Positions 30,668 through 40,900 of a DNA stretch of 64,000 nt are shown here, one piece after another (positions within the stretch are counted from its first letter, which is position 1; every line of letters starts with the position of its first letter). Source of the stretch: Azolla caroliniana (lineage: Eukaryota > Polypodiophyta). A program made the translations under genes and the position numbers. The notes under the pieces are model-generated. The model ran no database searches. It saw only the letters and a program-made list of their open reading frames with translations, and had not been told where the DNA came from. Where the stretch lies: contig JBHGNT010000014.1 of NCBI GenBank assembly GCA_043228905.1, positions 8,618,001 through 8,682,000 on the forward strand, written 5' to 3'.

Positions 30668-31235
30668 TGTTAAGCGTTGGAATAACAACACAACCAGTCA
30701 CGAATAAGAACGCATCAACAAGGACGTAGTACGAAGAGGAAACGACAAGAGGAAAGGAAAGGAAAGAGACGGTCAAGTGTGAAAGGCCCATACCCTAAAC
30801 GTGAAAGCTATATAAACCACATAGTAGTGGCTTTGTGGGGGTTCTCCCATTTGTAAAGATCTCCTATTGATTAGAGCTAGAGCTTCCTCTCCTCCTTCTT
30901 GTAACCTTTGAGCTTAAGAGAGATTAGTGAGGTGTTTCGTTAGAGAACACTAATCTCTCTCCTTGTTGGTGCTAGACCTCTTAGCAAAGAGGATTAATAA
31001 TAAACATACTCTTCCATCTTATTGTCTATAGCTATTAATCTATTGTCTATGAGAGGGAGCTTGAGAGAGTGAGAGAGATATCGTGCTTAATCATTTACTA
31101 ATCGTTAAGTGAGTGTGAGGCTCGGAGGTATCTGACAACCATCTCCGCCTGATTCGCCATCAAGAGGGTATACGTCGGTCCAAATCCCGCCACGACATCG
31201 AGGAGCTTATTCCATCAATACATAGATCCTTAACA
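30668..31235 (+). repeat. 3' LTR of element C
   Basis: 568 bp, TGTTAAG...CTTAACA (7-bp inverted ends). TATA box CTATATAAACC at about 30808-30818. No second copy in the window; the 5' LTR should be left of element A. Confidence 0.82.
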
Positions 31236-31528
31236 CCCTCATGTCCCCCACCTTAGCCAAGTCCAGGTGGCCCTCAATCAAGTGTAGATGGTCCTCAGTC
31301 CACAAGAGCGATTAATCTCTATCCGCCTATAACCCTCATGTCCCCCACCTTAGCCAAGTCCAGGTGGCCCTCAGTCCACAAGAGGGATTGATCTTTCTCC
31401 ACCAATTGATCTTTCCCTGATCCCCTTCTGACATGATTGTCATGATAACACTCACATCATGCATCGAAAGGATCATGACACTCACATTATGACTCAAAGG
31501 ATTTGAACCCACGACCTTGTTGTACATA
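31236..31528. repeat. Tandem CCCTCATGTCCCCCACC repeats
   Basis: Two adjacent copies of a segment including CTTAGCCAAGTCCAGGTGG start at 31236 and 31333. A third, slightly different, lies at 31913-31990, on the other side of the HSE-rich LTR-like segment. No ORF. Near 31498 a GGATTTGAACC on + (B-box-like on minus) is not enough to call a SINE. Confidence 0.6.
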
Positions 31529-31858
31529 TGTCAAATCCTTAAACATTGTATTAGTATTCTTATATGTATAGTTTTTAGAATATGAAATCTAATATCATAG
31601 GAATATTCTATATTACTCGACATTCTAGAATGACCTAGAATATTCTAGAGTGTTCTATACCACTAGAACCTTCTAGAATACTCTAGAAATCATCTAGATT
31701 ACTCTACATTCTAGGATAACCTAGAATATTCTAGAGTGTTCTCTATTACTTATAAATAGGGATCTACCACTCATCCCAAACCTAAATTAGTTCAACGCCA
31801 TTTTGTAGCCTACTCTTTGTAATCCATTTTACTCTTCAATATAGTAATTCTCTTTCAA

Positions 31859-31902
<44 letters not shown>

Positions 31903-31905
31903 ACA
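31529..31905 (+). repeat. LTR-like segment with clustered heat-shock elements
   Basis: TGTCAA...TTGACA ends, 377 bp. 31621-31742 contains dense alternating GAA/TTC pentamers, including a perfect three-unit element AGAACCTTCTAGAAT at 31665-31679, and a duplicated block starting CATTCTAG at 31621 and about 31707. TTATAAATAG follows at 31750. A (CT)n run lies at about 31862-31900. No clean TSD, so it may be a solo LTR or a terminal fragment. Confidence 0.5.
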
Positions 31906-32027
31906 ACGATAGTCCTCCTGTCCCCAACCTTAGCCAAGTCCAGGTGGCCCTCAGTCCGCAGGAGGGATTGATCTCTATCCGCCAATTGCTAGCTCATTTT
32001 TAATCACTTGCCCCATCCAACTATTAT

Positions 32028-32487
32028 CTGATCAGGGCCGCCAAATCCACAGGGATGTTCGCAACGTCATTGTAGCTCAACTAAGTGTCCAACAGGTGTT
32101 TAAGTCCCCATACCATCCTCAAACAAAATGCCTCACCGGACGCCTCAACAAGACCCTCAAAAAGGAGATTGCCGCTTACATCGATCCATGTCACAAAACT
32201 TGGGATCAAATCTTGCCTTTCGTCACCCATGCCTACAATACATCAATATAAGGCGTCGACACGGATCAACCCTTTTCGAGCACTCTATGGGCGTAACCCT
32301 CGTCTCCCACCAGAATCGTCCATTGATGTCCATTCGACACCTGCCCACATGGATAGTGCCACTTGGGAGCTCTATCTCCAACAGATGCTCCCCCTCCTTT
32401 GATAAGCCACTGCTCCTGCTCCTATTACTGTTCCTATTCTTGTTCTTGCTCCTACTCCTCAGTCTCTTGTTTCTCTCAGGGGGGAAA
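32028..32487 (+). pseudogene. Ty3 integrase fragment with polypurine tract
   Basis: Frame begins near SDQGRQ (32028) and reads YHPQTKCLTGRLNKTLK and WDQILPFVTHAYNTSI, the second half of a Ty3 integrase core; the usual Glu of the catalytic triad is Gly here (LTGRLNK for LTERLNK). Stops and a frameshift follow near 32250. A C/T-rich linker leads to the PPT CAGGGGGGAAA (32477-32487). The motif style differs from elements A, B and C and is closer to Ty3 elements common in fungi and animals as well as chromoviruses. Confidence 0.75.
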
Positions 32488-32882
32488 TGTGGTGTGCATA
32501 TGTTCCTTTGTGCCACCCTTTTAGCACACCCTTTTTAGCTAAGCCAACCCAAATTGGTACCTTTGTATCAACTAAAAATTGAGTAAGAAGTAAGAAGCTA
32601 ACTAGGCTGGTTTTGATCTCTTATGTGCATTTCACATAATGTAAATGTAAAAGTATTCGTTTTATTTTTAATAAATAAATAATTCCCCCCTTTTTGTTCT
32701 CCTAAATTCTATGGATATTTTTATCTAGGATTAAAAATGGAACTTCACACTAATCATATTTCTTTAATAAATATAAAAATATTGGTTTTTTCAAAAATAA
32801 ATAAATAAATAAAGGTTCATAAACTCCCCCTTTTTTATTCGACACTATAAAGGAGACTAAATACTAATCATATTTTTATTAA
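32488..32882 (+). repeat. Start of an LTR, split by the MULE
   Basis: TGTGGTGTGCATATG begins right after the PPT. The rest is A/T-rich with a degenerate repeat of about 115 bp (32640-32870). The MULE inserted at 32882, so the sequence after 37108 was once contiguous with this, and the LTR may continue there. Confidence 0.5.
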
Positions 32883-32897
32883 GGAATGGGCTATTTG

Positions 32898-32928
<31 letters not shown>

Positions 32929-33234
32929 AGAAAAAAAAACCTTTTTGGCCCCCTAAAAAAGAGAAAAACTTTTTGGCCCCCCTATTTTGGCTATTTTGGC
33001 TAAACCACCCCCCCCCCCCCCCTCCCCCCCCCTTTGATAGTTCTTCCCCCATTTTGGCCCCCCCAAACCCATTTTCGTTCCTCTACCCCAACAGAAAAAC
33101 ATTCTCTGATATAGCTTGGTTCCTCCCCCTCCCTCACCCAAAAAAAAACATTTTGATAGCTCTCTCTCCCTCACAAAAAAAAAAACATTTTGATAGCTCT
33201 CACTTTGTAGCTCAACACATAGTTGTCCCCTCCA

Positions 33235-33440
33235 TTTTCCCCCCCAAATTTCTAGTAGTTCTCAACATTTTGACTATTTTGCCCCTCAATTTTCTGGTCA
33301 TTCTCAACAATTTGGCTATTTTGCCCCCCAAATTTCTGGTAGTCCTCAACATTTTGGTTATTTTGCCCCCCAAATTTCTGGTACTCCTCAACATTTTGGC
33401 TATTTTGCCCCCCAAATTTCTGGTAGTTTTGTTAATCCCC
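33235..33440 (+). repeat. Tandem 45-bp repeats in the MULE 5' leader
   Basis: Five degenerate copies of a unit containing CCCCCCAAATTTCTGGTAG and TCAACATTTTGGCTATTTTG, just before the transposase start. The unit shares TTTTGGCTATTTTG with the TIR and may be transposase-binding or derived from TIR sequence. Confidence 0.75.
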
Positions 33441-33457
33441 CATTTTGGCTTCACAAC

Positions 33458-35389
33458 ATGTCTCCCCAACCGTCTTCAGCTTCAATTATCAATAGAACCT
33501 TCACTGAGAGAGGGGCTCTAATCAGTTTTATCAAGGACCATTTCCGTGCTCAAAATATAATTGTTGTGGTGGATAAGCATAGTGACAATAGAAAAGTCAC
33601 TTTCAAGTGCTATTATGGGGGAAAATATCGCAACCCTCTAGGCTTGACTGACGATACTCGCAAAAGACAAACATGGACTCGTCTAATGGACTGCCCATTC
33701 TTCATTAGAGCAAACTTCTCGAAGAAAACGGGACAATGGACTATTAAAAAGGCAACTATTGTACACAATCATCCTATTTCTGACAATCTCGGTGGTATAT
33801 CAACGGCTCGTAGACTAACTGATACAGAAAAAACCATTGTTCGCGACATGGCAAATGCTGGAGTTGGTGCGTCTTCAACTTTGGCCTACTTGAGAGAAAA
33901 AACCAGAAATCAATGGACCACCAGGAAAGAAATCCACAACGAAAAAGTGGTTGCAAGAGTCGAGTTTCTTGACGGGCGCTCGCTAATTCAAGCGTTATAC
34001 GATGAGATCTCCACTGGCGACTTTATCTTCAATTCCAAGGTGAACTCGAACGGCTCAATCAGTGGCCTTTTCTTTTGTCATCAAAAGTCAGCAGATCTTG
34101 CCAGACGGTTCAATGTGGTATTTGTCATGGATTGCAACTTCAAAACGAATAGATTTGGCATGCCGTTGCTCAACATCGTTGGAATTACGACTACAAATAG
34201 TACGTTCAATGTTGGATTTGCGTTCATATGCAACGAGACAGAAGCCATGTATGTTTGGGCATTGCAGTCATTTGAATTTGTGACAAAGCCATCAGTAATT
34301 GTAACTGATCGAGAACTTGCATTGATGACTGCAATTGCTATCGTGTTCCCTTCTACAAAGAATTTGCTTTGCATCTAGCATGTCAACAAAAACATTCTGG
34401 CCTATGCAACGACGAAGTTTGCAAGCACCGACGACACAAACGCCTATATGGACGACTGGAACCAGCTTCTATACTCTTCCAGCGAGCTAGATTTTGAGGC
34501 TAACTGGGCCACGTTTCAAATGAAATGGCGACCAAGTCACGATGCGTTGGTGCAGTATGTATACGAGACTTGGCTGATTCACAAAGACAAGATTGTACGT
34601 TATTGGACTGGTCGCTTCCCTCACTTTGGAATGACCAGCACCTCTCGCATTGAAGGCAACCATTATGTTGTCAAGAGGGTTTTAGGCATTGTAAATAACG
34701 ATCTACTCACTGTATTCAAGAAAATCCGTTTACTACTGGACACACAGTTGACAGAATTGAACACCAAAATGGAGTATGACAAGTCTACACAGGCACATCG
34801 ACATGCACTCGAGTTCATGAGGCCGCTAGTAAAGAAGATATCCAAACACGCATTAGACAAGTTATTGGAGCAGTACAAGAAAGTTATTGACAACAATTAT
34901 GGTGATGAATGTACGGGGTTGTTTCGATCAAGTTTTGGTGTCCCATGTTGTCATGACATTTTGAGATGCATCCAAAGAAATGAAAGATTCCATCTTGACG
35001 ATATTCACTGTCAATGGCACTTGATTGCGTGTTCAATGGTTCAACACGCCTCTATAGTTGAGCCATGTTTGTCTCCCATAAAGCGTTTGATGAGGAAAAT
35101 CGAGCAAAGGTTGTATGAAACTGACGATGACCATGTTGTTGTTCTCATGACACGATTGGATGAAGCAAGTCAGGCACCACTGCAGTCTCTCTCCAATCCA
35201 GTGGTGGTAACTAGGAAGCGAGGTCGCCTTGCAGGGTCGAAGAACAAAAAGGCCAACCAAAGGGAGAAGTCACTATTTGAGTACTCTACCGGTCGCAAAT
35301 GTTCCAAATGTGATCAAGCTGGTCACGATGCACGCACTTGCAATATGCATGTGCCCCCCCATTTGGGTTATTTGCCCCTGCAGTACTAA
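33458..35389 (+). pseudogene. MULE transposase, FHY3/FAR1-like, one nonsense codon
   Basis: Open from ATG 33458 except for TAG at 34376-34378, in the sequence LLCI*HVNKNI where relatives normally have Trp. N-terminal FAR1-type DNA-binding region (about 1-110, ending with VHNHPIS), then the MULE DDE core: VMDCNFKTN near residue 222, VTDRELA near 284, and SRIEGNHYVVK downstream (about 34649). A SWIM-like Cys/His region (CCHDILRC ... HCQWHL, about 34945-35025) and a C-terminal knuckle CSKCDQAGHDARTC (about 35300-35340) follow. Both halves share one frame, so a single G-to-A change explains the damage. FHY3/FAR1 light-signalling factors are domesticated relatives, but the surrounding TIRs and TSD mark this as transposon-borne. 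Confidence 0.92.
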
Positions 35390-36540
35390 GAATGTTATTG
35401 AGAACGATTCCTTTTTATGCAATAGTTGATAAACCTTTTTATGAGGTTCTAAAGTGTAATAGTTGATATATATCACAAAAACATTTTGGTTGAGGTGAGA
35501 ACTATCAAATTTTTATTTTTATTTTTGTAATACCAAGAAGGTTGTATTTGACTTCCATTAATATAACTCATTTTATCTATTTGGTACTTCACAACAACAA
35601 CCAAATCACTTGACAAGTCACTGGTTTAATCTCTTTTGCATCCTCTCGCTGGAAGAGGAACACGGTTTTAACAAAGGACCTCGTACTTAACTATGCCCTA
35701 TCATTCATTGGGGAATAAGCTTGTTGGAAATTCTAGTCTACGACTGCCTTTGTCTTAGACAAGCAGATTTGTTCCAACAAGGTATTGTTGTAAGTGTTAT
35801 TGGGAAAGAAGATATAAACATTCTCCACTTTATTGCCTACGTGACTCATAAGTTGTATCTTTAGAGAAGTTTCGGGTTACAATGCTTTGTTTGATCCATG
35901 GACATAGCTAGACCTATTTCAGTTGCGTGTTTCTTGTTTCCACCACCAGACATAAGAGACAACTAACAAACAGTGAATATTGCTAAACAAAACTGAAATA
36001 TAAGTGACAAAAGATGGTGAATGATGAACATGTTATTAAATGATACAGAAGACAACGAATTTGCATTGGCATACTATTAACATCACATTATTGTAAGGGG
36101 AAAATTAGAATATGGTTTACAATAAGAGATTCATGCGAAACACAAGCCATCGTGTTTGAGATATTACAAATTCCTAGAAATTCATTTAACCAATGGAGAC
36201 CTTAAGATGGCCACAAAATGAGATATTCAAGATCGATCAAAACATCATGTAACCAATTGAGGTTCTATGGGGCTGAGAGGCCCTCTTTTCCCTGATTTCT
36301 AAAAACATGCTTCATATCAAAACTTAACCACTGGTTTAAGATCTATCTATCATCTTCTCTAAGACTCTCCTTTGATCTTGAGAACTCACTTCTGTGAAAG
36401 AAGAGAATCTCTCTGGTGGATGCATATATATATATACATAAACATTCACTTGCTCACTCACACACATCTCCATCTCCATCTTCAATGTGTTCTTCTTCTT
36501 CCTCTTCCCTCATCTGTTGCCTGTAGTTTTGGTGGATCCA
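35390..36540 (+). other. MULE internal non-coding region
   Basis: A/T-rich, no supported ORF. A TA-rich stretch ATATATATATACAT at about 36424-36440 and CT-rich leader lie about 100 bp before the ATG of the next ORF and could be its promoter and 5' UTR. Confidence 0.4.
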
Positions 36541-36914
36541 TGGCAGAAACCCATATAGTGATCAATAAGACCAATAATCATAAGAATCACGATGAGGAAT
36601 TCCTTCCTTCCCCATCATCGTCATCCAGTTCCGCGTTCGACCCCGAGCTCCAGCGCCCGGGCGAGGCCCGCTCCTCCTCTTCCTCCCCTTCCCGAAGTAG
36701 CCTCGACCTCCACGTCATCTTCATCCCGACAACTCTCCTCTTTCTTCTCCTCACTATCCTCGCTCTTCACTTCGCCATCAGTTGCTGCCTCCGCCGCTGC
36801 TTCCCTACCCACACCTCCTCCTCCTCCTCCTCCAGTGGCGGCACCCAACAGCCACCATCGACCCTCCCCATCGCCGAAGACATCATGAAAAGAAAAAGGA
36901 ATCCACAGTATTGA
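36541..36914 (+). CDS. Small one-pass membrane protein ORF inside the MULE
   Basis: 124 codons; ATG in good context (CCATGGCAG). Residues 1-20 polar (MAETHIVINKTNNHKN), then Ser/Pro-rich, then a strong hydrophobic segment at about 58-82 (VIFIPTTLLFLLLTILALHF) followed by CCLRRC and a Ser-rich tail. It could be a captured host gene fragment (Pack-MULE style) or an accessory MULE gene. No family recognized. It stands inside the right TIR-proximal region on the transposase strand; a TATA-like run lies upstream. Confidence 0.5.
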
Positions 36915-37108
36915 TTGGAAACTTGAGGAAGAAGAAGAAGAAGAAGAAGAAAGAGAAAGAAGGAAGAGTAACTACGCCTTTTTTTTTGGTGGGGGGGTTT
37001 AGCCAAAATAGGGGGGCCAAAAAGTTTTTCTCTTTTCTTTTTTTTTGGGGGGGGGGGGGGGGGGGAAATAGCCAAAATGGGGGGGCAAATAGCCCATTCC
37101 TTTATTAA

Positions 37109-37437
37109 TCTACTAATGAATAATTGTTTTTTTTTAATGAATTTATTTATATTTTTTAAAATAAATAAATGATTATTTTTATATTTATTTTACAAAGACG
37201 AATGTTTTTATAACATTCTTGGGGCCATTTCATATTTTCGGATATGTCAATCTATGGGTGTTGTACATATATATGTACATATTGTGGATTTCTTTATGTA
37301 TGTATTGTGTGCTTAAATAAATATATAACTTGCACTTGCACAAGATAATCTTCTGTTTCCTACTCTAAAGACCAAAAAGTTAGGAAAAGTGCTGCGTGCC
37401 TTTCCTGAGACCACCAATCCTCCTCCCCTGCCTTCTG

Positions 37438-37469
<32 letters not shown>

Positions 37470-37933
37470 AAGCAGAAGCAGAAGCAGCAGCAGGAGGAAG
37501 AGGATCCAAACGTGAGGTGAGCGCTTCTGCAATTTAAATTGTCAGCTATATATACCATACGTACATGTCCCCTCTCATCTCCATGCCGTTAGTTCATGAG
37601 TTAATTTTAAGATCAAAGAGAAGAGAGAAGACATACGTAACTAACCCTAATGTAAAAATGCCTTGGAGGCAAGAGGAGGTGAGCATCCGATGTTGTTTGA
37701 ATCTTTTCATAGCATGCAAATCTACATTATTTTCAAATTTCTCCCTGTAATACGAAAGTAAAGTCTTCACAATCGTGCTTCTCCAGACCTGCAATGGAGC
37801 CTAAGCAAAGACATTAGGATTGGATAGGATATGACATGATAAAGATTACTTAATATCTCCGTTACACTCTGTTTTTAATTGCACTTTTACAGGCATGGAT
37901 CGTTACTTTGGTTGTCCTTGTCCTTGAGTGTAA
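37109..37933 (+). other. 5' flank of the SMP/C2 gene
   Basis: No coding region supported. 37109-37330 A/T-rich, possibly the rest of the split LTR; (GAGCAG)/(AAGCAG)n at 37438-37500. An acceptor-like TTTTACAG ends at 37892, so the first coding exon may be preceded by a 5'-UTR intron. An in-frame TAA sits immediately before the ATG at 37934. Confidence 0.45.
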
Positions 37934-40900
37934 ATGGTTTGGCAACCGCCTTTTGTTGTTGCTGCTTCTGCTGTGGGCAAGGTTTCTGTTGAAGCATCTA
38001 AATTCTGTATCATTGCATCAACATATGGCTTTCCACTTCTGAAGGATGCTCCAGAGAGAGGCAAACATTTCTCTACAGGGTTCTCAGTCTCAGTGTCATA
38101 TATTTCAAGGAACGGATTGCACAAGTGTCTGGGAAACCAAGAGGATAAACAAATAGGGCATTCGGATCTCATTTCTTGTCTGGTTAGAGAAACGGCCAGT
38201 CCATCCGCTAGTTCAACTACACTAGTCAATGGAGAACCCAACAGAGATACTAGGCCCTCTACGTTGAATCATGTGGGTGCATCTAGTTTGTTACCCAAGC
38301 ACTATATTGCATTACCAAGATTGGGACAAAAATTTTGGGAGTCTATTTTAAGAAGCACTCCATACTCGAGCTTAGAGACTACACTCTCAACTCCAGCTCC
38401 CCCTTTCACAGGCGGACTAATTTCTCTTCTTGGATTGGTGTTGGTACTTGGAGTGATTTTTGATCGATGGATAAGTCAAGCTTCGAGAGGGATTGGGATT
38501 CCGAATGTTGGCAATGTGGGCCCAGAAAAAGCATCAGTCCAGCTGAAGGCTCCAACAGGTATTTCTATTTTCCTAGAGAGAGACCTGAGAAAGAAGGAGT
38601 CAGTAGAGTGGGTCAATATGGTCCTTGGGAAGCTATGGAAAGTGTACAGGATGAGTCTGGAGACCTGGATTGTTGGGCTGCTTCAACCACTCATTGACAA
38701 CCTGCAGAAGCCTAGTTATGTAGAAAAAGTTGAGATTAAACAGTTTTATCTTGGTGATGAGCCAATTTCAGTCAGAAGTGTTGAAAGAAGAACTTCAAGG
38801 CGAGCCAATGATGTACAGTAAGACTGACTATGACTCTTATACTGTTTGAAATCTAAGCAATCATCTGAAAATCAAAGATTTGGTAGAACTATGACATATG
38901 ACATTCTATAGAAATTGCACATGTAGGGTACACTGTATGAATTTTGGCTCTCCATAAAGAGAAGTCTCACTGTTTTTGACTTGGAATTTAAGGAAAGGCC
39001 TGCTATTTCAGTTTCGTATATCACTTTAAGATTTTTTTCAGAAAGTAGGTGATAACAGCTGAAAGCCATTGCCGCAGAATTTTGCTCATTTGTTGTCTTT
39101 TTCAAATAGCAGCACTGGAATAGGTTAATGCTTCAAGATAACAAATTAAGAATATTTCTTACTGGCTTGAAATGCTGTGATCAAGAAGATTTATTTTCCC
39201 AACATTAGCTTTATAAGCTATAAAAGGTCTACGCAATGAATCCTTTAATAAGCACTTGATAAAGAAGCTTATGGTGTAAGTTAAACATTAAAGTGGATAA
39301 TTCAAATGTAGCTCAATTACAAGAGCAGAGTACTAGAAGTGATGTGGGGTGGTTTCAATTTCTTATACCTCTGTTATCTATAGAGAAACATGACCTCTTT
39401 GTAAGGGTTAGGAATGATGTCAATAGGGTTGAGGAATACTCAAGATTCACCCTAGTATAGGCTCCTTAGATGCAACAGTGGAGCTATTGTAGAAAAGATA
39501 GAGAAAGAGTAGTAGTTGGAGGAGCTCACCTTTTAAGTGAGATCCAAAAGTTTTTAACTTATGTTTTATATGAACCATTTAGGGTTGGCCAAGTTCACAC
39601 TGAACTTGGCCCAAAAAATAATGAAAAAGTGATTAGTGACTTTTGGCCTTTATAAATAGGCCTATAGACATTTACACACTATAAGGGGTCATTTAGGGCC
39701 TTTATCCCAACAACCTCCACCTTTAAGCTATGTAACCCCCACCATCTGTATACATATCTGATGTTGTGATTTGCGTAAGCACTTGGTGAATACATCTGTA
39801 GGGTTCTATGATGTGTGAACCTTTATTAATGTGATAAGGCCATCCTCAAGCACTTCTCGAATGAAGTGATATTGCACATCAATATGTTTTGTGCGTGCAT
39901 GAAACATAGCATTCTTTGCCAAACGGATGGCACTCTGGATATCACAACCAAGCATAGGTGCCTTTTCAAGCAAACCAAACTCACTGCAAAGACGTGCTAA
40001 CCATATTGCTTCCTTGGAAGGCTCATACGTCTTTAAAAGGTGATATCCTTGAAGAGGTTTGGTTTGGCAAACCTGCTTCATATGATCACTTACGTGTCTT
40101 TGGCTGCGAGGCTTTTGTACATATAAGGCATGAGCTGAGAAACAGAGTTGTTGCCAAGTCTATTAAGGGCCTCTTCATGGGATATGGTGAAGAAGGCAAA
40201 ATGGGTTACATGATTTGGATACCCCAGCTCAAGAAGGTTATACGCAGCCGAGATGTTTTCAATGAGGCAATGCTGCTTCAAAACAATTGTGCCTCAAAAG
40301 ATGACCATAAAAGGGTTAGATTTCAGCATGACTAGCCACCTATTAGACCCAAATTTGACCATCAGGATCCACCACAAAGGACTGAAAATATTGATCATCC
40401 AGTGGTTTTGGAGCCAGAAGATGTTGGACAGCAAGATGAGGATCCTGGGAGGAATATGCAGCCAAATAATAATGCTGAAAATAATGGACAGCAGCCTAAC
40501 AATGATGATTTAGACATGCCACCTGATGTTGATTCATTGCTTGACAAAATATGGATCATTGGGTGACACGTTCTACTCGTATAAGATGAAATGTGAGTAG
40601 ATTTGACCCCTTGTTGCACTACATAATATTGACTGATGCGGGAGAACCTCTTACATATAAAGAGGCAAAGGCATGTGAGCACATCAATAAGTGGGAGCTT
40701 GCTATGCAGGAAGAGATTAAGGCTTTGCATTCAAATAATACTTGGGACTTGGCTAAACTGCCCAAAGGAAGGAAAGCTATTCCTAACAAATGGGTGTATA
40801 AAATCAAGACTGTTGATAACAAACCCAAGTATAAAGCAAGGTTGGTTGCAAAAGGATATGCTCAAACTAAAGGCATAGATTTCCAGGAAGTGTTTTCTCG

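Larger units (their letters stand above)
17225..31235 (+). mobile_element. Element C: 3' portion of a very long Ty3 retrotransposon
   Basis: Everything between A's LTR and the LTR at 30668-31235 is on one strand and lacks an internal 5' LTR, so I read it as one element: integrase remnant, retropepsin-like ORF, tandem-repeat region, low-complexity spacer, a long accessory reading frame (split by Copia G), PPT and 3' LTR. Without G, about 8.5 kb follow the integrase, which is far more than a standard Ty3 element and comparable to the giant Tat/Ogre group. LTR-proximal 5' parts (5' LTR, gag, RT) should lie left of the window beyond A. Confidence 0.75.
32883..37100 (+). mobile_element. MULE (FHY3/FAR1-type) with poly-C/poly-G terminal inverted repeats
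   Basis: Ends GGAATGGGCTATTTGCC and its reverse complement, with further matching blocks over about 130-150 bp (C/G runs, CTTTTTGGCC, TATTTTGGCTAAAC). 8-bp TSD TTTATTAA at 32875-32882 and 37101-37108. Encodes a MULE transposase (33458-35389) and a second ORF (36541-36914) on the same strand. About 830 bp upstream of the host gene's start codon, in keeping with the known preference of Mutator elements for 5' gene regions. Confidence 0.88.

Noticed and set aside
31490-31515. SINE promoter B box (GGTTCAAATCC on minus)
   Set aside because: No A box at the right distance and no tail; single motif matches by chance.
33235-33440. CRISPR-like array
   Set aside because: Tandem copies without unique spacers, in a plant transposon; same for 44140-44390.
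34376-34378. Stop codons restored by RNA editing
   Set aside because: Several are TGG to TAG, which U-to-C editing would not restore, and nuclear transposons are not known editing targets.
37565-37750. Upstream coding exon of the SMP/C2 gene
   Set aside because: Short ORF without a frame-preserving splice to 37934; an in-frame TAA precedes that ATG.
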